Assembly (NCBI GenBank): GCA_020723995.1
Contig: DYHT01000007.1
Coordinates: 1 to 64,000 of the forward strand
Length of the DNA stretch: 64,000 nt
From: Chloroflexus sp.
GTDB lineage: Bacteria; Chloroflexota; Anaerolineae; Anaerolineales; Villigracilaceae
Direction of reading: 5' to 3'
In this document: piece by piece, positions 33,663 through 41,478 of the stretch
How the letters are laid out: each line of letters starts with the position of its first letter
How positions within the stretch are numbered: position 1 is the stretch's first letter
Translations under genes and position numbers: made by a program
The notes under the pieces: model-generated
The model's database searches: none
What the model saw: only the letters and a program-made list of their open reading frames with translations
Told to the model about the DNA's origin: nothing

Positions 33663-35036
33663 TTACGCCTCCACCGCCACTTTGGGCAGTTCCTGTATGG
33701 CCGCCTGCACCGCCTCGGCCGGATACTCGTAATCCTCCAATTGCCCGCGCAGGTAAGCCTGGAAGGCCGTCAGATCGAAGTGACCGTGGCCGGACAAGTT
33801 GAATAGAATCACGCGCTTCTCACCCTTGGCTTTTGCGTCCAGCGCCTCGTCAATGGTGACCCGGATGGCGTGCGCCGACTCGGGAGCCGGGATGATGCCC
33901 TCGGCCCGCGCGAATGTCAGTGCGGCTTCGAAGGTCGCCAGTTGCGGCACGGCGATTGCTTCGATGAGACCGGCATCGTAAAAAGCAGATAGGCTGGGAG
34001 CCATACCGTGGTAGCGCAATCCCCCCGCGTGGATGGACGGCGGCACGAAGGAGTGTCCCAGCGTGTGCATTTTGACGATGGGCGCCATCTTGGCCGTATC
34101 ACCGTAGTCGAATGTATACACGCCCTTGGTCAGGGAGGGTGTGGCGGTCGGCTCGACGGCCACCAGGCGCGTGCGCTGCCCATCCTTCAGGTTTTGACGC
34201 AGAAATGGGTAGGCGAGACCGGCGAAGTTCGACCCGCCGCCCACGCAGCCGATGACCACCTGCGGGTACTCGCCCGCCAGGTCCATCTGCTTGAGGGCTT
34301 CCTCGCCGACCACCGTCTGGTGCATCAGGACATGGTTGAGCACCGAGCCGAGACTGTACTTCTTGGCCCCATCTGAGGTCGCGGCAACTTCCACCGCCTC
34401 CGAGATGGCAATGCCCAGCGAGCCGGGGCTTGCGGGACTTTTGGCCTGCACCGAGCGCCCGTAGTTGGTTCTATCTGTCGGGCTGGCGAACACCTGCGCC
34501 CCGTAGGTTTCCATCATGATGCGGCGGTAGGGCTTCTGGTCATACGAGACACGCACCATGTACACTTCCAGGTCGAGGCCGAAGAAATTGCAGGCCAGCG
34601 CCAGCGCTGAACCCCACTGTCCCGCGCCAGTCTCAGTGGTCAGGGACTTGGTCCCGGCGGCCTTGTTGTAAAAGGCTTGGGCGATGGCCGTGTTGGGCTT
34701 GTGACTGCCGGCCGGGGAGACAGACTCATTCTTGTAATAGATATGGGCGGGCGTGCCAAGCATCTGCTCCAGGCGGCGGGCGCGCACCAGCGGCGTCGGG
34801 CGGTACAACTTGTAAATATCGCGCACCGGCTCAGGGATTTCGATATAACGCTCGGTGCTGACCTCTTGCAAGATCAAATCCATTGGAAAAAGCACCGCGA
34901 GGAAATCCGGCGTGACCGGCTCGAATGTGGCCGGGTGCAGCACCGGCGCGGGCGGGACAGGGCTGTCGGCCATCACGTTGTACCAATTGCGCGGCAGATC
35001 AGTTTCGTTCAGGGTAAAGCGGGTTTGGTCAGACAT
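33663..35036 (-). CDS. trpB: Tryptophan synthase beta chain, TrpB2 type
   Basis: 457 aa from ATG 35036 with AAGGAG seven bases upstream. The length, the N-terminal extension (NWYNVMADSPVPPAPVLHP) and the PLP lysine in AGSHKPNTAIAQAFYNK identify TrpB2. GCVGGGSNFAGL is the phosphate-binding loop. TrpB2 enzymes condense indole and serine without a tightly bound alpha subunit and can salvage free indole. No trpA or other trp genes are nearby. Expression is probably controlled by the upstream T-box. Confidence 0.95.
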   Translation of the reverse strand: MSDQTRFTLNETDLPRNWYNVMADSPVPPAPVLHPATFEPVTPDFLAVLFPMDLILQEVSTERYIEIPEPVRDIYKLYRPTPLVRARRLEQMLGTPAHIYYKNESVSPAGSHKPNTAIAQAFYNKAAGTKSLTTETGAGQWGSALALACNFFGLDLEVYMVRVSYDQKPYRRIMMETYGAQVFASPTDRTNYGRSVQAKSPASPGSLGIAISEAVEVAATSDGAKKYSLGSVLNHVLMHQTVVGEEALKQMDLAGEYPQVVIGCVGGGSNFAGLAYPFLRQNLKDGQRTRLVAVEPTATPSLTKGVYTFDYGDTAKMAPIVKMHTLGHSFVPPSIHAGGLRYHGMAPSLSAFYDAGLIEAIAVPQLATFEAALTFARAEGIIPAPESAHAIRVTIDEALDAKAKGEKRVILFNLSGHGHFDLTAFQAYLRGQLEDYEYPAEAVQAAIQELPKVAVEA

Positions 35037-35098
35037 GGGTTGCTCCTTGGGTTGAGAGATTAGCGGATAGCGGATGGCAGATAGCATTACCGATTAAC

Positions 35099-35126
35099 CA
35101 AAAATCCCCGTATGATGCAACGGGGA
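35099..35126 (-). terminator. Terminator of the trpB T-box leader
   Basis: On the minus strand ATCCCCGT-loop-ACGGGGAT followed by TTTTT. It lies directly after the TGGC acceptor-binding bulge and is the OFF-state hairpin of the leader. Confidence 0.85.
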
Positions 35127-35398
35127 TAAAGCCAGCCTCACTCATTTTCATCAGCTAGTCTCGTAATCTCTTCGTCAATTGGTCTTTTGACCAAGCGACT
35201 ATCAGACTATTTGACTAAGTGACGATGCCCAGATAACGGTGGCAGTTCCGGCGCAGATTACTCGGGCTTCGACCCTTTGGTCTGGCAACTCCGAGGGCCA
35301 TTCGGCGCTGTCGTCTCGGGCAGGATTTTCACCAACCGCCTGCTCTCTGAACCGTCGTACGGCGCGTACTCGTCCTCTTCAACGTCTTTTGGATATTG
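35127..35398 (-). promoter_or_regulatory. T-box leader (tryptophan) upstream of trpB
   Basis: Minus-strand RNA shows the T-box landmarks in order: GAAGAGGACGAGTA and CAGAGAGC of stem I, the GGCGGTTGGTGAAAATCC pairing region, specifier region GAATGGCCC with UGG (Trp; 35298-35300), stem III wording GCCGGAACTGCCACCGTTA, and a TGGC (35131-35134) able to pair with the 3' end of uncharged tRNA-Trp (discriminator G). Uncharged tRNA-Trp would allow read-through into trpB. A GACTA short-word tract (35155-35225) sits between stem III and the antiterminator. The antiterminator consensus itself is weak. Confidence 0.75.
35155..35225. repeat. GACTA short-word tract within the T-box leader
   Basis: Words such as TTGGTCTTTTGACCAAGCGACTATCAGACTATTTGACTA separate the specifier half of the T-box from its terminator half. 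Same vocabulary as 12058-12150. Confidence 0.75.
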
Positions 35399-35404
35399 GG
35401 GTTG

Positions 35405-35432
35405 ATTATATGCAAGGTCGTGCGGTTGTCAA
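35405..35432 (-). promoter_or_regulatory. Consensus sigma-70 promoter of the trpB leader
   Basis: Minus strand TTGACA (35427-35432), 16-base spacer, TATAAT (35405-35410). Both boxes match consensus fully. Predicted start of transcription near 35398, giving a leader of about 360 nt before trpB. Confidence 0.85.
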
Positions 35433-35485
35433 TAGCTAGATTCTAAGAGGGGTGTAAGTCTCTCCCCTGTTGTATAATAGGCCTG

Positions 35486-35785
35486 ATGATCGAGCTGGAC
35501 ATTCCCGGACGCGGCAACCTGCAACTGCATCACCTCGTCACCGATGTGAATGGCACGCTGGCTGTGGACGGAGAATTGCTGGACGGGCTGGTAAAGCGTA
35601 TCTCCGCCCTGCGGGATCGCCTGACGATCCACCTGTTGACCGCCGATACACACGGCCGTCAAGCTCTCATTGACGAGCAACTCAACCTGAAAGCGGTGCG
35701 CGTCGCATCCTTCGACGGGCTCAGGGCGACTCCCGGGAACGAAGCTGCCCAAAAGGCCATTTACGTCCCTCGAATTGCTGGATAA
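35486..35785 (+). pseudogene. Truncated HAD-like protein (soluble P-type ATPase-like phosphatase)
   Basis: 99 aa starting MIELDIPGRGNLQLHHLVTD. The HAD motif I appears as DVNGTLAVDG, and LLTADTHGRQA follows, as in the small soluble relatives of P-type ATPases. The second half (the Lys and GNGxND motifs) is missing; the frame stops after YVPRIAG. The stretch SFDGLRATPG is encoded by TTCGACGGGCTCAGGGCGAC, a repeat-type insertion. TATAAT at 35473-35478 ends only seven bases before the ATG, so the transcript would be essentially leaderless. Probably non-functional. Confidence 0.7.
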
Positions 35786-35815
35786 GCCGTTACGGATAGT
35801 CGCGAGTTTACGCAA

Positions 35816-37039
35816 ATGACCCTGACCGAAGAAAATCCATCCCCGCAGGAACCCATATACCTGCCGCCTGCCCGCCGCAGGCGGGCGCGCCGTTCCCTGG
35901 TCACGCCCAGCGCTGACGAACGCGCGGCCCTGCTGGAAAACCTGTCGCGGCGCGCCTTTCCTTCATTCGAATTCTTCCTCTTCTCCCTCCTGTGCGGGGC
36001 CGTCCTGGGCGCCGGATATATTCTGGATTCACCCAGCCTGCTCCTGCTTGGCATCCTGATCGCACCGCTGATGACCCCTTGGGTCGGCCTGGCGCTGGCG
36101 ACCGTCACCGGCTCGGCGCGCTTCTGCCTGCAAACCCTGGGTGGGCTGCTCACCGGCGGACTATTGGTCTTTGGCAGCAGCCTGCTGGCCGGGCTGGCGG
36201 CGCGCATCTGGATGCCGTTGCCTTTCTCACAGGTGGAAATATATTCCCATCTATGGTGGCCGAACCTGGTCGTCTTGGCGCTGGGCGCGGTGTTGTTGGT
36301 TGTTTCCTTCGTCCGCTCGGAAGACAAGCCCTTCTTGCCCAGCGTCATGCTGAGTTACGAACTGTTCCTGCCGCTGAGCGCGGCCGGCTTCGTGCTTGGC
36401 AGCGGTTTGGCGGATGCCTGGTTGAATGGCTTGCTGGTCTTTCTCGTCCATCTGGCGCTGGCAACCTTTCTGGGCGTGATCGTCCTGGCCGTTCTGCGCT
36501 TTCATCCCTCCACGTTTATCGGTTATCTTGTGGGCATCCTCGTCCTCATGTTGAGCCTGGTGGTCGTCATCGGTCTGGCCAGCATGGGAACCTTCGTCCC
36601 GCCGCAATCTCCTGCGCCCACCCAAACGCCGGTTTCCATTCCCACCCTGGCTCAGGCTGCGACGGTTATGCCGTCACGAACCCCGACCATCACGATTACC
36701 CCCTCGCCCACCGGCCCGACCGCCACAGCGACGCTGCAGATCCCCGCCAGCCTCACGCCCACGCCGACCATCACGCCCCAGCCGACGCCGGTCTATGCGC
36801 GCATCTATTCTGCCGAAGGCGGCGGAGCCTTTATCCGCACTGAGCCGGGTGGCGTCATCCTGAGAATACTATCCAACGACACACTGATCATCGTACTGCC
36901 AGAAATTAAGACCTATAACGGCGTGATCTGGGTGCACGTGCGCATGAAGGATGGCGTTGAGGGTTGGGTCATGCGATCATTGCTGGTCTTCGCCACCCCG
37001 CTACCGGACTGGCAACCGTCCGCGACGCCTAGCCAATAG
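35816..37039 (+). CDS. DUF389 membrane protein with Thr/Pro-rich linker and SH3-like domain
   Basis: 407 aa. Residues ~45-260 have about six membrane helices with the DUF389 pattern (SLLLLGILIAPLMTPWVGLALA). Residues ~265-325 are a Thr/Pro/Ser-rich spacer (TPTITITPSPTGPTATATLQ), and the C-terminus is a bacterial SH3 domain (GGAFIRTEPGGVILRILSND, VHVRMKDGVEGWVMRSLL). The arrangement suggests a membrane anchor presenting an SH3 domain outside to bind wall material. RRRRARRS near the N-terminus comes from a CCTGCCCGCCGCAGGCGGGC hairpin in the DNA. Confidence 0.85.
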   Translation: MTLTEENPSPQEPIYLPPARRRRARRSLVTPSADERAALLENLSRRAFPSFEFFLFSLLCGAVLGAGYILDSPSLLLLGILIAPLMTPWVGLALATVTGSARFCLQTLGGLLTGGLLVFGSSLLAGLAARIWMPLPFSQVEIYSHLWWPNLVVLALGAVLLVVSFVRSEDKPFLPSVMLSYELFLPLSAAGFVLGSGLADAWLNGLLVFLVHLALATFLGVIVLAVLRFHPSTFIGYLVGILVLMLSLVVVIGLASMGTFVPPQSPAPTQTPVSIPTLAQAATVMPSRTPTITITPSPTGPTATATLQIPASLTPTPTITPQPTPVYARIYSAEGGGAFIRTEPGGVILRILSNDTLIIVLPEIKTYNGVIWVHVRMKDGVEGWVMRSLLVFATPLPDWQPSATPSQ

Positions 37040-37096
37040 AAGAATTAAACACGAAGTACACGAAGAAATCCACAAAACTGTGTTAGGAGCTTTCAC

Positions 37097-38602
37097 ATGC
37101 CCATTCATTTCGGCACGGACGGCTGGCGAGCCGTCATTTCAGATACTTTCACATTCAACAACCTGCGCCTGCTGACCCAGGCCATCGCGGATGCAGTCGC
37201 CTCCGAGTATTGGGACAAGACCGGCAACGGCAAGAACACCGTTCGTGCCGCGAGCAACGGCGGCACGCCGGTGCGAGACGGCAAGCCCGACCTGCATAAG
37301 ATGGTGGTCGGCTTCGACACGCGTTTCCTCTCAGATCGCTACGCCGGAGAAGTGGCGCGCGTCCTGGCCGCCAATGGTTATACCGTCTACCTGGCGCAAT
37401 CCGACGCGCCGACCCCCGCTATTTCCTACGCCGTGCAGCATCTCAATGCCATCGCCGGTGTGATGATCACCGCCTCGCACAACGCCCCGCGCTACAACGG
37501 CGTGAAGCTCAAGTCGGCTTACGGGGGCTCGGCATTGCCTGAACAGTGCCGCCGGGTGGAGATCTACATCAACGATAACGAGGAACGCGCCCGAGGTCCG
37601 AACCTGATGGACTTCGATCAGGCGCGCCAATCCGGCCTGATCCAGCGCTTCAACCCGTTGACGGCTTACTTCGAACACCTGCATAAATTGATCAATTGCG
37701 ATGTCATCGCCGAGAACCCGCAGCGCTTCGTGGTGGATTCAATGTACGGCTCCGGGCGCGGCGTGATCAAGACCTTCTTGCAAGGCACCGGCTGCGAGAT
37801 CAGCGAGATTCGCGGCGAGATGAACCCGGGCTTCGGCGGCGCGCATCCCGAACCGATCTCCCGCTATCTCGGCCCGCTAGCCGGCGCGATCAGCACCGGC
37901 ATAGGGGACTTTGGCCTGGCCACCGATGGAGACGCCGACCGCATCGGCGCCATGGATGGGCGCGGGGTGTTCGTTGATCCGCACAAGATCATGGCCCTTT
38001 CCCTGCGCTACCTGGTCGAAAAGCGCGGTTGGAGCGGCGCGGTGGTGCGCACCGTCTCGACCACGCGCATGATTGACCGCTTGTGTAAACGTTACGGCCT
38101 GAAACTCTACGAGACGCCGGTCGGCTTCAACCACATCGCCGATCACATGCTGAAAGAGGATGTGCTCATCGGTGGCGAGGAATCGGGCGGCATTTCGTTC
38201 AAAGGTCATATTCCCGAAGGCGACGGGCCGATCATGGGCCTGCTGCTGGTCGAGATGATTGCCGCGGCGCGCAAGTCGCTGCACGAGCTGGTCGAGGACC
38301 TGCTGGCAGAAGTCGGCCCGACTTTTTACGAGCGCACCGATCTGCGCCTGAACCACCCGGTGGCCAAGTCCGAGATAAGCGGGTACCTGACCCGGCATGC
38401 ACCGGCTGAGATCGGCGGCCAGAAAATCGTTGAGGTCGGCAACATGGATGGGGTTAAATACATCCTAGCTGATGATTCTTGGCTGCTCATCCGGCCTTCC
38501 GGCACAGAACCGGTCTTGCGCGTCTACGCCGAAGGGCGCGACATGAAAATGGTCAAAGCCTTGATGGGTTACGGCGAAAAAGTCGCCGCGAGTGTAACTT
38601 AA
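37097..38602 (+). CDS. Phosphoglucomutase/phosphomannomutase family protein
   Basis: 501 aa alpha-D-phosphohexomutase. FGTDGWRAVI at the start, phosphoserine loop MITASHNAPRYNGVK near residue 125, metal loop ATDGDADRIGAMD, sugar loop GGEESGGISFKGH and phosphate loop RPSGTEPVLRVYAEG. It interconverts hexose 1- and 6-phosphates for glycan or glycogen synthesis. Residues ~47-75 (GNGKNTVRAASNGGTPVRDG) form an insertion relative to close relatives. AGGAGC lies before the ATG. Confidence 0.93.
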   Translation: MPIHFGTDGWRAVISDTFTFNNLRLLTQAIADAVASEYWDKTGNGKNTVRAASNGGTPVRDGKPDLHKMVVGFDTRFLSDRYAGEVARVLAANGYTVYLAQSDAPTPAISYAVQHLNAIAGVMITASHNAPRYNGVKLKSAYGGSALPEQCRRVEIYINDNEERARGPNLMDFDQARQSGLIQRFNPLTAYFEHLHKLINCDVIAENPQRFVVDSMYGSGRGVIKTFLQGTGCEISEIRGEMNPGFGGAHPEPISRYLGPLAGAISTGIGDFGLATDGDADRIGAMDGRGVFVDPHKIMALSLRYLVEKRGWSGAVVRTVSTTRMIDRLCKRYGLKLYETPVGFNHIADHMLKEDVLIGGEESGGISFKGHIPEGDGPIMGLLLVEMIAAARKSLHELVEDLLAEVGPTFYERTDLRLNHPVAKSEISGYLTRHAPAEIGGQKIVEVGNMDGVKYILADDSWLLIRPSGTEPVLRVYAEGRDMKMVKALMGYGEKVAASVT

Positions 38603-38632
38603 GCGAAATTAATAAGGAACCGCGACCCCCAG

Positions 38633-38798
38633 CCCGCCAAGTAGGTGCTGCGCACAGGGTGCTTTGCGAAGAACGGGAGCGATAGACGCGCAGGCCGCAA
38701 AACTCGCTTTGTCACTCTGAGAGAGTGTTCTTTGCGACCGAAGGGTCTCCGCGCAGTGGAAGGAGATGCTTCGGCCAAAGAACGGCCTCAGCATGACA
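38633..38798. repeat. Repeat-filled intergenic region (24-mer plus nested palindrome)
   Basis: 38633-38656 is CCCGCCAAGTAGGTGCTGCG..., a 24-mer found with one mismatch inside the gcvT part of the fusion gene (15025-15048). 38710-38798 is an 89-bp element with ends TGTCACTCTGAG/CTCAGCATGACA and inner pairs GTTCTTTG/CAAAGAAC, CCGAAG/CTTCGG and TCTCC/GGAGA, the same plan as the element at 21625. No gene is visible in 38603-38851. Confidence 0.8.
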
Positions 38799-38851
38799 GT
38801 AGGGTAAATTTTGTGGTATTACGAAAATATCTTCGCGTTCTTCGCAATTGA

Positions 38852-39760
38852 ATGCCGATGCAGAAAAAACCCTCCTATCCCCTCGCCATCCTCGAGGCCG
38901 TTTTCGTCAACATTATTTGGGCCTCTTCGTTCATCATCGTCAAGTTGGCGCTCAAAGACCTTGGCCCATTGACCATCGGTGGACTGCGGTATTTTATTGG
39001 CTTTTTGTTACTGCTGCCATTCCTTTTACGCAGAGGCAGAAACTATGCGCTTCCGCGCCGCGTGTGGCTGCAACTTTTTCTTATCGGCTTGAGCGCCTAC
39101 ACCATCGGCAATGGGGCCATGTTCTGGTCGTTGAGGTATCTGCCGGCCATCACAGTCTCGTTCATGATGGGCTTGATCACGCTGCTCATCCTCTTCGGCG
39201 GCATCCTGTGGTTGCGCGAGATCCCTAATCGCATGCAGTCGGCCGGCATCCTGGTCACACTGACTGGTACAATCATGTTCTTCTCAATTGGGGTAAAGCC
39301 AGGTGAACCGCTGGGGATGGCGATCCTGTGCATTGGTCTGCTTGCATTCACGGCGTTCGGCGTCTTGGGGCGTGACGCGGCGCGCGGCCAGAAAGTGGAC
39401 ACGCTGGCCCTGACTGCCATCCCGTTAGCTCTGGGCGGTGGATTGCTGCTCCCGGTCGCCTTACTGATTGAGGGCCTGCCGCCCGCCTCGCCCGGGACCT
39501 GGGGCCTGGTGATCTGGCTGGCGGCAGTCAACACCGCCCTGGGCTATGTGATGTACAACCATTCCCTCCAGGTGCTGACCGCTTTGGAGATGAACATCCT
39601 GCTCAACCTGTCCCCGCTGTTGACGGCATTGATGGGCTGGTTCCTGCTTGGAGAACGGCTGACAGTGCTCCAGTGGATCGGAATGAGCGTCGTGGTGGTT
39701 GGTGTGGCGTTGGTGCAGCGGCCGCGCAATGAGGAGGAGGTCGAAAACGAAAAAGCGTGA
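38852..39760 (+). CDS. EamA/DMT-superfamily transporter
   Basis: 302 aa with ten membrane helices in two EamA repeats: FVNIIWASSFIIVKLALKDL opens the first, and GYVMYNHSLQVLTALEMN with LNLSPLLTALMGWFLLGERL closes the second. DMT transporters export or import amino acids, nucleotide precursors or other metabolites; the substrate cannot be told. It stands alone after a repeat-filled interval. Its stop codon lies inside the terminator hairpin. Confidence 0.9.
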   Translation: MPMQKKPSYPLAILEAVFVNIIWASSFIIVKLALKDLGPLTIGGLRYFIGFLLLLPFLLRRGRNYALPRRVWLQLFLIGLSAYTIGNGAMFWSLRYLPAITVSFMMGLITLLILFGGILWLREIPNRMQSAGILVTLTGTIMFFSIGVKPGEPLGMAILCIGLLAFTAFGVLGRDAARGQKVDTLALTAIPLALGGGLLLPVALLIEGLPPASPGTWGLVIWLAAVNTALGYVMYNHSLQVLTALEMNILLNLSPLLTALMGWFLLGERLTVLQWIGMSVVVVGVALVQRPRNEEEVENEKA

Positions 39761-39782
39761 ACGGCTGATCGTTCACGCTTTT
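39751..39782 (+). terminator. Terminator overlapping the EamA stop codon
   Basis: AAAAGCGTGAAC-GGCTGATC-GTTCACGCTTTT. The stem is symmetrical with A and T flanks, so it can work on both strands. Confidence 0.8.
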
Positions 39783-39793
39783 GGTTGCTGGAG

Positions 39794-39823
39794 TAGAGAG
39801 GCCACAGGCCTCTCTATTTTTTT
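39794..39823 (+). terminator. Second hairpin terminator at the convergent junction
   Basis: TAGAGAGGCC-ACA-GGCCTCTCTA followed by seven T, directly abutting the end of the convergent minus-strand gene. Confidence 0.8.
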
Positions 39824-40391
39824 ATTTCGCTGGTGCAGCCCGCAGGCGGCGCGCCAGGAGGATCACCACGAACAACGCAACCGCCATAATGACCAAGCCG
39901 GGCAGACCCACTTCGTCGGCAAAACCGGTCTGAGGCATAGCCGCAGTCGCGGTGACAGTCGGAGTAATGAGAGCCAGGGCCGTCTGGGTCTGGAGGGCGG
40001 CATTGGTGGCTATCAATGGGTCAATCACCGCCGTTGGCGAGTTTAGAACGGCCAGCACCGGGGTCGGGCTACGCGTGGGGCTGGGGGTATTGGTGGCCGT
40101 CGCCAATGGGCTGGGTAGGGCGGTCGGAGTCCAGGCCGAGGCGTCGGCAGTCTGGGTCATCGCCTGTGCCACTTGCACATTCTGCGCCTGGATGGTCGCC
40201 TGTTGTGCGGCGGTGGCAACCTTTTGGCGGGGCAGGATGATCAGTGCATAAGCAGCCATGCAGGCGATGGACAGGAACACGACGCCTGCCAGAATGCCGG
40301 CCGCGATCAGGAAGGTACGATTATTGGATTCCTCTTTTAGCGGAGGCAGTGCATCATTGTCGAGATTGGAATCATTGTCTTGGCCTAACAT
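39822..40391 (-). CDS. Two-helix membrane protein with Thr/Pro-rich spacer and sorting-signal-like C-terminus
   Basis: 189 aa. A cytoplasmic N-terminus (~24 aa), membrane helix TFLIAAGILAGVVFLSIACM, an Ala/Gln/Thr/Pro-rich spacer, then MPQTGFADEVGLPGLVIMAV...LLARRLRAAPAK. The last part has the layout of an LPXTG cell-wall signal: a PQTG motif, hydrophobic helix and basic tail. No sortase gene is in the window. It lies 24 bp beyond the stop of the 351-aa operon gene and is probably the last gene of the GlmL-type operon. Function unknown. Confidence 0.75.
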   Translation of the reverse strand: MLGQDNDSNLDNDALPPLKEESNNRTFLIAAGILAGVVFLSIACMAAYALIILPRQKVATAAQQATIQAQNVQVAQAMTQTADASAWTPTALPSPLATATNTPSPTRSPTPVLAVLNSPTAVIDPLIATNAALQTQTALALITPTVTATAAMPQTGFADEVGLPGLVIMAVALFVVILLARRLRAAPAK

Positions 40392-40415
40392 GGCGTCCTC
40401 CTTGCGTGAATTATA

Positions 40416-41471
40416 TCATCCCAGCACTTCCAGATTGACCAGCGGAACGGCGACTTGTCGGCTCCTCTCCAGGCGTACCTCGCCAGCCACCGCGCGCAGC
40501 CCGCTGGGCATGGCGGTCAGGCCTGGCAGCAGCCTCACCAGTGTGCCAATTTCGCCCATGTGAGGCGCCCGTACCAAACGTACCTGCTGGCCAGGGGTAA
40601 ATGCTGTCACTTCATGGGGCATCGGCGGTGGTTGGGCAACCGGCAGGGGAATAATGATTTCAGGTGCTGCGCCGGTGTGGCGGTTGAATGGTTCTCCATT
40701 GGCCGTCACCTCGCGCTTGGCATTGGTGATCAAAAGCTTATACGCCGCACTGTTCATTGGCCGGTTACCGAAGCCGTCAATCACCACCAACGGGAACCTC
40801 GCCTGCATGGCGAGCGGCAGCAAAGTGGAAGAGAGACTGCCCAAGATCAAGCCGCGCACCGGCAAGTCGCCGGCCGCCCGCAAGGCAGCCGCGTCGTTAC
40901 AGGTGCCGGCCAATACGATTGAACCGCGCAGGATGACGTCTATTCGGTTGGCGGCCAATGGCTCGTCGGGTGCAGAAAGCAAAGGCATCATCAGCCCGAT
41001 ATCTACGCGGCCATTGCCCCACACGCCCTGTACAAGAGCGCCGTTGACCGTGATCTCTGCGCCTCGTTCAGGGATAAGGCGGGTAATGGTCCCGGGCATC
41101 CCGGCGCGCAATTCATACGTCCCATCGCCGACTTCCAGCAAGACGCGCCCACCGCCCACCGCCACAACGTGCCCGTTATGCGGCGCGCGCATGGTTTTTC
41201 GCGACAACCCGCCGCGCGTGGCGATAACCTGGTTCTCTTCGATGCGGTCGCCAGTCCTGACGCGCATCAGATCGTCCGCCGCGTCCTCCGAAATCCCGAA
41301 TTGGGAGGCTACATCCAGCAAGGTGTGTCCCCCTCCGTAATTGGCTTCCGCAATGACATCCAGGGGCGTGATTTTCTGGCCCATGCGGACAACCACCCTC
41401 CCAGGAACGGGGAGGAGACGTTCGCGGCGCAGGGTGGTCAGAGGCAAGATATGGGCAACGGGAGCAAGCAT
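40416..41471 (-). CDS. Unknown soluble protein of the GlmL-type operon (biotinyl/KOW-like folds)
   Basis: 351 aa from ATG 41471 (MLAPVAHILPLTTLRRERLL); the longer frame runs into the ATPase gene. The N-terminal part (LPVPGRVVVRMGQKITPLDVIAEA and DRIEENQVIATRGGLSRKTMRAPHNG) looks like a barrel-sandwich (biotinyl/RnfC-like) fold. The middle resembles a second lobe (GSIVLAGTCNDAAALRAAGDLPVRGLILG), and the C-terminus (FTPGQQVRLVRAPHMGEIGTLVRL) looks like a KOW-type barrel. No catalytic motif was recognised. It starts 8 bp after the GlmL-like stop and is probably a structural partner of that ATPase. Confidence 0.7.
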   Translation of the reverse strand: MLAPVAHILPLTTLRRERLLPVPGRVVVRMGQKITPLDVIAEANYGGGHTLLDVASQFGISEDAADDLMRVRTGDRIEENQVIATRGGLSRKTMRAPHNGHVVAVGGGRVLLEVGDGTYELRAGMPGTITRLIPERGAEITVNGALVQGVWGNGRVDIGLMMPLLSAPDEPLAANRIDVILRGSIVLAGTCNDAAALRAAGDLPVRGLILGSLSSTLLPLAMQARFPLVVIDGFGNRPMNSAAYKLLITNAKREVTANGEPFNRHTGAAPEIIIPLPVAQPPPMPHEVTAFTPGQQVRLVRAPHMGEIGTLVRLLPGLTAMPSGLRAVAGEVRLERSRQVAVPLVNLEVLG

Positions 41472-41478
41472 GGGATCT

